NCBI GenBank assembly: GCA_023375675.1
Contig: JALQBC010000060.1
Span: 1-64,000 of the forward strand
Direction of reading: 5' to 3'
Length of the DNA: 64,000 nt
From: Cytospora piceicola
Taxonomy: Eukaryota; Ascomycota; Sordariomycetes; Diaporthales; Cytosporaceae
Shown: positions 23,318-33,657 of the stretch, one piece after another
Numbering within the stretch: position 1 is the stretch's first letter
Layout: each line of letters begins with the position of its first letter
Position numbers and translations under genes: made by a program
The notes under the pieces: model-generated
The model's input: only the letters and a program-made list of their open reading frames with translations
Database searches by the model: none
What the model was told of the DNA's origin: nothing

Positions 23318-24094
23318 TCATGCGCCTCCATTCTCCTCGGCCTTCTTCTCCCTCTCCTCCAACTGCTTCTGCTTCCAACTGTAGAACATGCTCAAATCAA
23401 GCGGCACTTTTTCACCCATCCATGTTGCCCTGGCAGTGTGGTTCCTCAGGTCGTTCTCTGAGGGCAACCCAGGCTCGTCTGTATTCGGATGGACCAAGAC
23501 CGACAGCGGGCCACGCCAGATGACGAGCCATGGGATGAGTGCTCCAAACTGGGCCGGCGTGAAGAGATTCACTTCAAACATGGGATATGGGTGAGGGCCA
23601 ATCGGCTTCTCCCAGAACCGGTAGATGCGCAATTCGGGGACTGGGTTTAGTAAGTGGAACATTAGCAGCTGTTTGGAACTACCTGGATACCTACCTAGGT
23701 AGGTACCTATTGTGTAGGCAAGTACTCGTGGCAGGGCTAAATTCGAGACTCACACTCTCTCCTGATCCTGTCATAGAGCTGCCGGGCATACTCCTTCTGC
23801 GACTGCATATAATAGATGTGGACATCACTGCTCGTGTGAGTTCGCGCTTAGCCTAGTCTACCTCGGGCGGCTCATGGCTACGGAACTCAAGTACATATGT
23901 GAGAGAAAGACTTACAAGCCGCCCTTCCTACCCTTGTGCAACGGATCGACAAAGGTCTCATATGACTTGCTCAGGACCCCGGACTGCGGGTTCTTCAGGC
24001 TTTTGCCATCCTCCGATATCTCGTCCGGTAGTGGGGACTCGTTCTCATAGCCCTCCAGGGGCGATGGGTAGGAAAAGGCGAACGCGTCGGTCAT
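23318..24094 (-). CDS. DOPA 4,5-dioxygenase-family protein, two introns
   Basis: Minus-strand exons are 24094-23916, 23827-23754 and 23640-23318, giving 191 residues. Introns are 88 bp (GTAAGT...GCAG) and 113 bp (GTGAGT...CCAG) in phases 2 and 1. After splicing the family signatures appear in order: FDVHIYYM (first His), REFPELRIYRFW, KPIGPHPYPMFEV (second His), IPWL with RGPLSVLVHPN (third His), and a charged C-terminal helix. This ferroxin-like family opens catechol rings extradiol-fashion; the founding fungal member makes betalamic acid from DOPA, but most homologues have no known substrate. All three histidines are present, so it may be active. The second intron contains an 18-bp CCTAGG palindrome. 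No pigment genes are adjacent. Confidence 0.85.
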
Positions 24095-25155
24095 GATGAA
24101 CTAACTGGTTGATTCGGCGATGAGGGCAGTTTGGGATTGATAAGATCAAGCTTTCAGTCCCATTGCATTTATATATATATGTGGGTGAAGTGTCGCCGTT
24201 TCCCCACCTGTCGCTCGGGTCAGACATGGATCTTTGGTGACGACTTGCGTGGTCCCGCCGACTCGGCGCCGAGCTTTGTCAGCAACGTGAGACCATCAAG
24301 TAAGCACTTATAGATACTTACCTACCAGACCGCGGGGCCCATTATCTTGAAGGTGGTTGGATTCTAGAAAGTGAGGGTTTGTCCTTGGACCAAGACTGGC
24401 AAGCATTCAGCCAAGGCGGTACAACAGTGTCATATGAGAAGCCATTTCGAGTATGTCCGCCTCATGAACTCCGACAAAGTACAGCTGTAGCTTGCCAAGG
24501 GTGGTGTCTGATGAGTCTTTTTTACCTAGGTGATACATGGAGGGATTAACACTATTTCCTCCTTGATAATATCTCTTTGTGTGTCTTTTCAAATCACACA
24601 AGTGCTGGAATCGGTCGTGCATTGTTCCTTGATCCAAGAATTGTTGTTTATTCGGGATGAATGCACATGTGTAACTCTCCCAGCGTCCTCTCTGCCGGAT
24701 ACCTGGATAACTCAAATTCTTCTATGAGGGGTATCTAGGGATTCTACCTTTTCGTTGGTGGGATTATCAGCCGAGAAGGGGTGGGAGATTCAAAGTTGTA
24801 CAGGTGCCCATTGAATTGATTGTCCCAGAGATCGGCTTGGTTTCTGCCTCCGTTTATTTTTAGTTCTTTGTGACGGTTACAAGGCATCAAAACAAAATTA
24901 TGAATCATGGTTGACTTCTCATGGCCCTTAGACAAAGACAACCTGCTTTTAGGTATAATACGTATATGAACGCAGTTACCGTTCCAATACCAGGTCTACT
25001 GGGCAGCTCCTTTCATATATACCCTAGGGTAATCAACTTCACATGCGAATAGAAGTCACACAGGAATATCCAAAACAATTAAGGTGAGTCTCTCCGCTTT
25101 CATCAACACAGGACCTACATAAATCAGAGCTTTAGTGCGCCTACGACCATTGATC
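24095..25155. other. Transitional region before the AT-rich block
   Basis: About 1 kb without a convincing gene. Base composition drifts toward A+T, but CpA and TpG are still common, so RIP damage is slight or absent. Frames of 60-100 codons exist on the minus strand; the longest opens on TTG and shows no known domain. Confidence 0.5.
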
Positions 25156-25305
25156 ATGGCCTCGATCTCAATGACGGAAACAATAGCGCTGCTGGCAGCA
25201 TCAACCAATAAACTCCGCGAAGTTATCATACACCTTTGCAACTGGAACCCAGACTATGCATCATGGTTGGAAGTCGCCTTCTGCCTCGACAACGAGAGGC
25301 GGTAA
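25156..25305 (+). CDS. Small hypothetical ORF, 49 residues
   Basis: ATG at 25156 and TAA at 25303-25305 enclose a frame of normal-looking amphipathic composition, ending in a Trp/Asp-containing stretch (CNWNPDYASWLEV). I do not recognise it. It may be the end of a truncated gene, a microprotein, or chance. It is the last plausible frame before the satellite and RIP block. Confidence 0.2.
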   Translation: MASISMTETIALLAASTNKLREVIIHLCNWNPDYASWLEVAFCLDNERR

Positions 25306-25348
25306 TTTCCGATTTTGGCAGGTTTCGGCTCCCGAGATAGTGTTTCGG

Positions 25349-25441
25349 GAGTGTATTTTCGAGTTTGACACCTGTTTTTGGAGTGCATCTCGAGTCTAAG
25401 GCCTGTTTCTAGAGTGCATTTTCGAGTGTGATACATGTATC
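25349..25441. repeat. Three tandem units of 30-32 bp
   Basis: Units begin with GAGTG(T/C)AT at 25349, 25381 and 25412, each followed by a TCGAGT core and a CCTGTTT-type tail. They still contain CpA and TpG, so they sit outside the heavily mutated zone. Confidence 0.8.
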
Positions 25442-25614
25442 GTAAGTTTTACTTCGACTTTCGAGTCTAGCCTTCGAGTCTGATCGTAGCTATCTCTGTC
25501 TCTAAGTCGCCTTCGCCCTCGACCTTCGAGTCCTAATCGTTTAGCTTTTATTACGCTTAATAGTCCTCTGTCTTCTGTTTATCTGACCGTAGCCGTATCG
25601 GTGGTGTGTTTCTA

Positions 25615-26520
25615 GTATATTTTACGGTCGGTCTGCTACGGTCGGCTTAGGCTATACCGAGTAGGAAAGGCGATACTAGGTTACGATGTATTTTACGGTC
25701 GGTCCGCCGCGGAATACGTAGCGTATAGCCGGTCCGCCTCGGAAGATCTACGATAGCTATAATGCCTTTCGTATAGCTACGATAGCTCTTACAATCGGTC
25801 CGCTACAGAACTAACTGCTTAGGTGATAGCTACGATGCCTTTTATAGTCGGTCTGCTACGGAGTATATGACGTATAGCTACGATGCCTTTTACGGTCGGT
25901 CTGCTACGGAACATATAACTGCTTAGGTAGTAACTACTTAAGTAATAGCTACGATACTTTTACGGTCGGTTCGCTACGGTCGGCTTAAGCTATACCGAGT
26001 AAGAAAGGCGATACAGGAGGCTATAATACCTTTTACGGTCGGTTTACTACGGAATACGTAACGTATAGCTAGCTACGATGCTTTTTATAGTCGGTTTACT
26101 ACGGAACTAACTGCTTTAGTAATAGCTACGATACTTTTTATAGTCGGTTTACTACGGAATACGGAATATATAAGGTATAGTTATAATACCTTTTACGGTC
26201 GGTCTACTACGGAATACGGAATACGTAAGGTATAGCTATAATGCTTTTACGGTCGGTTCGTTACAGGATATATAACTGCTTAGGTAATAACTACTTAGGT
26301 AGTAACTACTTAAGTAATAGCTACGATACTTTTTACGGTCGGTCTGCTACGGAATATATAATATATAGCTATAATACTTTTACGGTCGGTCCGCTACGGT
26401 CGGCTTAGGCTATATCGAGTGGGAAAGGCGATACTAGGCTATAATACCTCTTATAGTCGGTCCGTCTCGGAAGATTTACGATAGCTACGATGCCTTTTAC
26501 GGTCGGTCCGCTACGGAACA
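25615..26520. repeat. Degenerate satellite, about 16 units
   Basis: The core TACGGTCGGTCYGCTACGGA recurs about 16 times (for example at 25627, 25695, 25845, 25892, 25963, 26037, 26197, 26336, 26384, 26502). Cores are linked by TATAGCTACGATGCCTTT-type spacers, with unit spacing mostly 48-54 bp (range 38-85). Divergence is mainly by transitions, consistent with RIP. It lies exactly at the border between gene-bearing and RIP-mutated DNA. Confidence 0.9.
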
Positions 26521-26564
26521 CGTGACTAGTTAAGCTACTTATAGCACTTTTCCCTAGGACTAAT

Positions 26565-26724
26565 TTGGCTGTAATAGCTATAATGGCTATAATGGCTGTA
26601 ATGGCTGTAATGGCTGTAATGGCTGTGATAGCTGTGATGGCTGTAATAGCTGTGATGGTTGTGATAGCTATAATAGCTGTAATAGCTGTAATGGCTGTAA
26701 TGGCTGTAATGGCTATAATTGTAA
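26565..26724. repeat. 9-bp tandem repeat (GGCTGTAAT)n
   Basis: About 17 copies of a 9-mer alternate ggctgtaat, ggctataat and agctgtgat forms. They keep TpG and ATG, unlike everything around them, and create meaningless Met/Ala/Val frames. Recent slippage after RIP is the simplest explanation (inference). Confidence 0.9.
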
Positions 26725-26754
26725 ACACGGTAGTAATTATACAGATATAGCCGG

Positions 26755-27016
26755 TTAGTAAGCTCGCCTTTTAATTTTAGCGACCGGTTTACTAGCCGGT
26801 TATATCGATTCGAATGTTTAACCGTAACCTTGATCTTAACTTTAACCTTAACCTTAACCTTAACCTCTTAAGTACTTACTAACCTGAACGTTAGTAAGCT
26901 TGCCTTTTAATTTTAACGACCGGTTTACTAGCCGGTTATATTAAATTAAATGTTATCGACTATAACTATAACCTTGACCTTAACCTTAACCTTAACTTTA
27001 ACTTTAACCTTAACCT
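26755..27016. repeat. 136-bp direct duplication ending in CTTAAC hexamers
   Basis: Two copies start at 26755 and 26891 with TTAGTAAGCT, share CGACCGGTTTACTAGCCGG, and each ends in a run of degenerate CTTAAC hexamers (with CTTGAC and CTCGAC variants). Differences between copies are largely transitions. Confidence 0.85.
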
Positions 27017-27969
27017 CGACTATGTTATAATATATACCGATATTAATAAGGTCTATAAACTTATATATAGTTAGATTAAAATAAAGTTAAAGTTAATACT
27101 ATTAATTAATATATCTTTATCGTCGTCTATAAGTATTTATTATATATACGTTTATAAAGTATATTAGGCCGGTCTTTCTTTTAAGATTATATAAAATATT
27201 AAAGACTAACTAACTATATAAAGTATATTATCCCTTTTCTTTAACTTAACAGCGAAAGCCTATTACTCCTTATTAGTAGTCTAGCGGCTTTTATTATTAG
27301 TAGTTTAACGGTTTTTATTATTAGTAGTTTAATAGTCTTTATCCTCTTCGTCTTTTTTAATAGTAAGCCTTTTACGTTTAAATAATATCGCTTTAAAAGA
27401 ACCGCTTTAAAAGATATTAAAAGAGGACCGATTATAAACTTTACGGCTATTAGCTAGCCTAATAGCTATAAAGCAGGTATAACTATATACTATAGTACGG
27501 TCGATACTGCCGGTAACTTAATAGTTAAACGAGTAGTACTTTTTTTTAACCTTTATTATTTTAGCTTAGATATATTATCTACGTTTAAGGTATAGCCTTA
27601 GCTTATTTTATACAGCGATTTAGTATATTTTAAAAACGAAGGTATAGATATAGTTTTAATTATTTTTTAAAGCTAAACCGAGGGCGTTAATACTTAGTAT
27701 ATAAGGCTTTTTAAACACTTTATAAACGTCGTTTATAATAGAGAAAGCTTTATAAAGGACTTTATAAAGGCCGGAGCCGACTAAGTATTATAAGTATTTA
27801 TATATATAAAAGGAATTAGATAATACTTATAAAAAGTTTTAATTTTATTTAAGTTTCGGGTTTCGGATATCTTATTAATAAAGTAAGTAAGTAATAGCGT
27901 TAAATAAGTTTTATAGTTTTTTAGCCGGGTAATAATTAGTTTAAAAGTAAAAGTATATAAAGTTTAAGA

Positions 27970-28150
27970 GTAAAAGTATATAAAGTTTAAGAGTTTTAAG
28001 CTAACTAAAAGTACCGATAGTAAATAATTATAATAGACAACTAACAGATTTTTTCTTTAAAAGTTAAGTATATAAAGTTTAAGAGTTCTAGCTAACTAAA
28101 AGTACTAAGACGGTAAATAAATATAATAGGCGATTAACAGATATTCTTTT
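27970..28150. repeat. Imperfect tandem duplication of about 90-115 bp
   Basis: The phrases GTATATAAAGTTTAAGAG and GCTAACTAAAAGTAC recur in the same order near 27973-28057 and 28065-28150, with scattered transitions. Confidence 0.7.
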
Positions 28151-30265
28151 ATATAGAATTAGTCTATATTTAAAGTAACGATATTTTATAAAAAACTATA
28201 AAGGTTTAAATTAAAGTTTTTTATTACTTAGAAATACTATATATACTTTATCTTACCGCCGCTAGCTATATAGAAATAACGACTTTTATTTATTAAGCAG
28301 GTTTTATCTTATAGGCAGGTTTTACTTTATAATAATATTTAATTTATTATCGATAAGTAAAGAAAGAGAGAGAGGTATTATATAGTATATAAAACTTATA
28401 GAGTATATAATAGTTAATAACGCTTTATTTACTTAGCTGTTTTTATAGTTTTAGCTATTAAAAACGTTTACTATATATAGGTTTCGGAATTATAAGGTTT
28501 CGAAATTATAGATAGCCGGTAATATCTAAAATATATAGTATAAGTAAAAGTTTTAAAAGGGGATCTTTTAACTTAAGTATCTTTTTATAAACGAGATACT
28601 AGCTAAGTAAAAAGACAAAAAAAAAGCTAACTAATTAAAGTAATAAAAGCGATATACTAATCGAGGTTATTAAACAGTATTATACGATTAATAGCCGAAG
28701 TAAAAAGCGTTATATTATATATTTATTTATTTAATTAAAAGAATTAATTACTTATAATAAGATTTCTTTATAAATATATTAAAAACTATATTTAGTATAC
28801 TAAAATAGTATTCTATTAAGTATAGAATATATTTAAGAAAATATATACCTTAGTATAAAGTATTTACTTAAGTAAGTAAAAAAAAAAAAGGTAAATAGTT
28901 AACTAAAGTGTTTATAAACTAAAGTAACTACTAGCCTAAAGATAACTATAGCTACCTTTATATATCGTATCTTTCTTTTAACTTATTAGCTATAAGGGTA
29001 ACTTAACTTATTAGCTACGAGTTTTATAGGGTTATCTTTTACTATAGAAGTATTAAGTCTTTACTTAATTTAATACTTTTAAAATAGTAATAATCTTTAA
29101 TCTTCTTTTCGGTTTTATATAGTTTATTAAAGTTAAAGATTAATATAAGTTTAAATTTAGGTTTAGTTTAATCCGGTAATATTTATTAACGACGGAGATA
29201 GCGGTTTATTTTAATATACCTATAAAATATATACTTTATATACTAAAAGCTATATTTAAATAAAAGGTAACTTTAACCGGTTACTTAACTTAAGTATAAG
29301 TAAAAAGGAGGTATATATAGTAGCCGGAGTAAGTACTTAAAACGGTCTATAACGTAAAAACGAAACGGTAGAATAGTATAAAAGTATAAACGCGGCTAGT
29401 ATAACGTAAGTGTATAAGTTTAAATAGAAACGGTATAAGACTTTTTAAACGCTTACGTTAATTAAAGGGTAGCGTTTTAAGGTACTTATATAATTACTAC
29501 TTTATTAACTTTAGCTTTAACTATAATAACTACCTACTTAAGTACTTAGCTTAGTTAAACGTAAAAGAGGTTAAACGTAAAGGAAGCTAAACGTAGAAGA
29601 AGTTAAACGTAAAAGATAGATTCCTTACTTCGAGCTAGTTGTGAAAAGTAACCTCCTTCGCTACTTTATTAAAGGTATTAAGTTAAACTACTTTTACGCT
29701 TTCGATTTTAGCTAAAACCTTTATATAAAAGTAAACAGACTAAAATAATAAAAAAGCTAATACGATTCTACTTAGCTCTATATATTATATAATCTACCGG
29801 AAGTTTATATATACGGCTATAGCTATAACTATAGTTACCCGGCTTAAAGTTTATTTTCCGCTATAGTATAGTTTAAAAAAGGTATAAATAGCCGAAGCGA
29901 TAGTAAAGCGATAATAAAAAGCGGTTTAAGTTAAAGGATTTCTTTACGATAGGTCGAGGTAGCTATATTAAAAGAAGCTTTAGCCGGGATATTATAAATA
30001 AGTTATTAGCTAACGATAAGTTTATAGTTATTTAAAGATAGCTTTTCTATTTAAGCTTTAATTATTAGGCTTAAAGCGGGAAAGCCTTATAAGATATTAT
30101 TATATCTTTTATAACTACTTACTAAATATCTCGGTAAAGATATAATATAAGGGATAGTATATAAACGAGGATATTACTACTATTTTTAAGATATTATAAT
30201 ACAGACTTTTAGTATTCGGTTTAGAAACTTATAAGTAGCTTAGTCTGTTTATATCGTTAAAACCT

Positions 30266-30503
30266 TAATAGTAACGGTACGGTATAGTAGTATATAATAA
30301 AGATAGATTCTCTCTTTCTCTCTCTATATAACCGAGTACTCTTATAAACTATATACAGACCTACGAACCTACCGTAAACTTACCTTAAGTTTACTATATA
30401 ATTACCGTACGTTTAACCGTCCGAATTACCGGTGAATATACGGTAAATTCGTAGGTGCGTTTACAGGTAGGTTCGTTATAAACCTACCGGTAGGTATATA
30501 ATA
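30266..30503 (-). repeat. Left (3') LTR of the old element
   Basis: 238 bp with no indels relative to the right copy. The two copies differ at 16 positions, all C/T or G/A. An internal inverted pair CGAACCTACC / GGTAGGTTCG is visible. Confidence 0.9.
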
Positions 30504-31065
30504 ATTACCCTTAGAAAAAAAAATCCTCGTCTATAAGGATATAGGTATTATAGTCGTAATTAGATTAATAGTAAGTCTATAGTATAAGGGTAGTTATATT
30601 TATAGGATAAAGAGAAAAACCGTTACTAATCTACGAAAGGGGTATTATATTTAGGTAACGACGGTATCTAAATTATAATATAACGAAAAGACCGGCGGAG
30701 GCTTAAGTAAACTATAGTAGTATATATAGTAAAAGAAATAAAAGCTTATAAAAATATAAAGTATAGTTAAGAAAAGAGTACGGTTAACCGTAAAAAAAGG
30801 AAGGTAAAAGTAGTTTTTATCTTTAAGCACTTACCCTATAGTATTAGTAGACCTACACGTACTACTAACACCGTTAAACGAATAGAAAAAGAAAGGTAAC
30901 GACCGTTTTTATCTTTAAATACCTGCTATACGGCGTCGGTTTACTTATATATATAGTCGATACTACGAAAAAGCCTGTAGACCTACGGACGTAAAATAAC
31001 GAATATAAAAATAACTATAAAATAATAACTAAACGACGGCTAAATAAAACGTATTCTTAAAGAAC

Positions 31066-32360
31066 TTAATAGAGTTCTAACTCCTCTTTAGCTAAAAAAG
31101 ACAGCAGGCCGAATAGCGCTTCTACGTCTTTATCAGAAACGTTTTTAGTTAGTATCGCGACCTCGTTAAACGTTAAAGCTATAGCCTTAATTATACTATA
31201 GGCCTCGAGGTACGAATTTATACCGTATAAGCGGCGTTTAAACGTTTCGGTAAACGTATAACCGAGGTTACCTACGTAAAGACGTTTCTATTTATAATAA
31301 GTGCCTGCTTAGTTAATATCGCCGCCCTTTTAAAACTTAGTTTTAATAAGACTGAAGTCTATTCGGTAGCGGAGGAAATACCTAAGTACGAAAGTAACGT
31401 TAAGGTATTATATACACGACTTCTTATTAAGTCTTTAGACTCGACGGATAAAGTTTACTACCTATACGGTAATACCGTATAGTACTATAATGTTAATACT
31501 AGTTACGTTAAATAACAGAACGACGCAGAGCTTTTAGCCGTTTATTTAAACGTAAACGCTAGTTTCGAGCTTATAGCCTGCCTCGATAGCGCGTATAGTA
31601 GGCGTAGTAATATTAAACTAAACGGATATATTAAGCTTATTATTCTTATATATATCGTCGATAACGGCAATAAGGTATATCGAGCGTTTACGCTTTATAA
31701 GAGGCGAATCTACCTTAAACTTATTCGATTTATAAACTATAATAAATAAACCGTTATCGGTAACGTAGCGCTTTCTGCCTATAGAAGAGCTTTTAATAAG
31801 GTTAAACCGGGGGCTATATACTAGTTCTTCTTTAATATCGTCCTTTATAAAGATAAAAGCGGTAGATAAGCTTCTTCGGCCTAATAATTATAAGTTCTAT
31901 AGTAAACGTTCGGGAGTTAGCTACGCTTTAAGCTTTTTAAAGGCGTTTATAGTAACCTCGACGCAGGTAATAATATCGGATATAAGGCTATAGTATTTCT
32001 TCTTAGTCTTTTACTATTCTTTTATAATAACGTAACCGGTATTTATAAGCTCGATGCTTAAGAACTATAGGCTTACAGTAGTATACTATATCGTAACTAA
32101 GTCTGTCTTATTAATAGTAAGGTTACCTATACTTTAAACGAATTAGCCTTTCTTATTACGGCGGATATATTTATTACGTTTACGAGATAAAGTAAATAGA
32201 GGCGTAAGGAGACTGTAAGCGAATAGGTTTAAACCTTTTCGGGCCGATATTATAGAAGAATCTAATAAATATATTAGGTTAGTTTCTTTATATCCGTTTA
32301 TAAGTAAATCCGTCGTTTAGCTTACGTAGCTGTTTTACGTATTAAAATAAAGCTTTTATC
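31066..32360 (-). pseudogene. Unidentified decayed ORF downstream of integrase in the old element
   Basis: Reading leftward from about 32360 to a stop at 31066-31068, a single frame of about 430 codons keeps protein-like composition without a frame slip. Its interruptions are all TAA or TAG, as expected when RIP hits CAA, CAG or TGG. Readable pieces include RKRYVTDNGLFIIVYKSNKF and RLYVGNLGYTFTETFKRRLY. I do not recognise the family. It lies inside the LTRs, after integrase and on the same strand, so it may be an extra retrotransposon ORF, a captured gene, or a separate nested element. Confidence 0.6.
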
Positions 32361-33162
32361 CGCGGTATAGCGTATTATCGCGGTTAATCTATATAGGGAT
32401 AAGATATTAACTAAGGTATCGCTAAGCCTTACGACGGGTGACTTTACGGCTAATCGGGTACGCTAAAAGCTTTAAAGGCGGTATGTATATATTAAACTCT
32501 ACTTTTCGGTCGATAAGGTTAATATATCCTTTATCGATTACTTTTTATCGAAAACGTATTTACTCGGCCGTACGGCGATACAGGTAGGTATTAAATCGGG
32601 TATTAGTAATAGACGTCTTAACGGACATCGCCGATTTTTCTCTATACAGGTAAAGTCCTTATTTATATCCGTCGAGGTCTAATATATCCCGACGTAGGGC
32701 TTTATAGACCTTTATCGAGTATTCCTTTATATAGCTCTTTTGTAAGTATAGACGACCGGGGTTATAGAGGGTAGGGTATAGTATTAGGTAAAACTCTGGT
32801 ATTTTAAAGCACTTACGAAATGTTCGGCCGCTAATGTTTTATATAGGTTTTTTTTTTTTTAGTTTAGTATATATACTTAACGGTAAATATAAGGCGAGTT
32901 CGATATAATAGTTCTAAATTATATAAAATAGTAAGTAGACGGTAACTTTAAGGTAAGTTCTTAAGCAGAATACTTCGTATAATAGTTAAACTAATAATAT
33001 AATATTTTAAAGGCGAGCTTTAGTAAAAGGAATAAAACAGAGAAAAGCGGTAAATAGTATAAAAAAGGAAGTTTAGGTTAATAATCGATCGGTAAACAGG
33101 TTTTCTTTATTATCGTTCGTTACCTGATATTAACGTAGACGTATTTAACCCTTATTACTCGG

Positions 33163-33471
33163 TGTCACGATGCACTAGAATGATAGAGGCAAAGCTGCAA
33201 TTCCAATGTAGGTGTGAGCATTTTGGCTAAAGAGGAAGGGAAAGGCTTAAGCGTAGNNNNNNNNNNNNNNNNNNNNNNNNNNNNNNNNNNNNNNNNNNNN
33301 NNNNNNNNNNNNNNNNNNNNNNNNNNNNNNNNNNNNNNNNNNNNNNNNNNNNNTAGCTAAGGCCCTTCCCAAAGGTCTAAATACTAGGTACGGCGAGGCC
33401 TAGTGGGTCACCTGGTCTGTGCGCAGGCACCAGGTCAGGTGACCCCTGGCCCCACGCGCCGTTCCGTCACA
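33163..33471 (-). repeat. Left (3') LTR of the young element, with gap
   Basis: Identical to the right LTR on both sides of an N run at 33257-33353. Removing the 97 N plus a duplicated tag leaves 209 bp, exactly the length of the right copy. Confidence 0.97.
33257..33353. other. Assembly gap (97 N)
   Basis: The left contig ends gcgtag and the right one begins tagctaagg. In the intact LTR these are contiguous as gcgtagctaagg, so the contigs overlap by tag and no sequence appears to be missing. Confidence 0.9.
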
Positions 33472-33474
33472 TTA

Positions 33475-33482
33475 CCCCCCCC
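33475..33482 (-). other. Polypurine tract of the young element
   Basis: On the minus strand eight G lie just upstream of the 3' LTR (GGGGGGGGTAA, then TGTGACGG). This is the expected place for the plus-strand primer of reverse transcription. Confidence 0.7.
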
Positions 33483-33657
33483 GCAAAAAAAATGAGCGGC
33501 GAGCGAGTTGAACTGCTGGCCTTCAGAGTACGACTGTTTTCCAGGCAGAGGTGGGGTACCCTCGGGATAAACCACTGCGCCAGGGGCCCACAATCCCTGA
33601 CGACGGGGCATCTCCACAGTCGTGCCAACTGATCGCCAGGTGGCCTTATGTAGTCAC

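Noticed and set aside
26405..26750. Met/Ala/Val/Ile- and Ile/Thr/Ala-rich frames on both strands
   Set aside because: They are translations of a 9-bp tandem repeat.
26821..27016. Interstitial telomere repeat (CCCTAA-like hexamers)
   Set aside because: The unit is CTTAAC with CTTGAC and CTCGAC variants, which fits RIP decay of a CTCGAC-type repeat better than a telomeric CCCTAA origin; no intact CCCTAA run exists.
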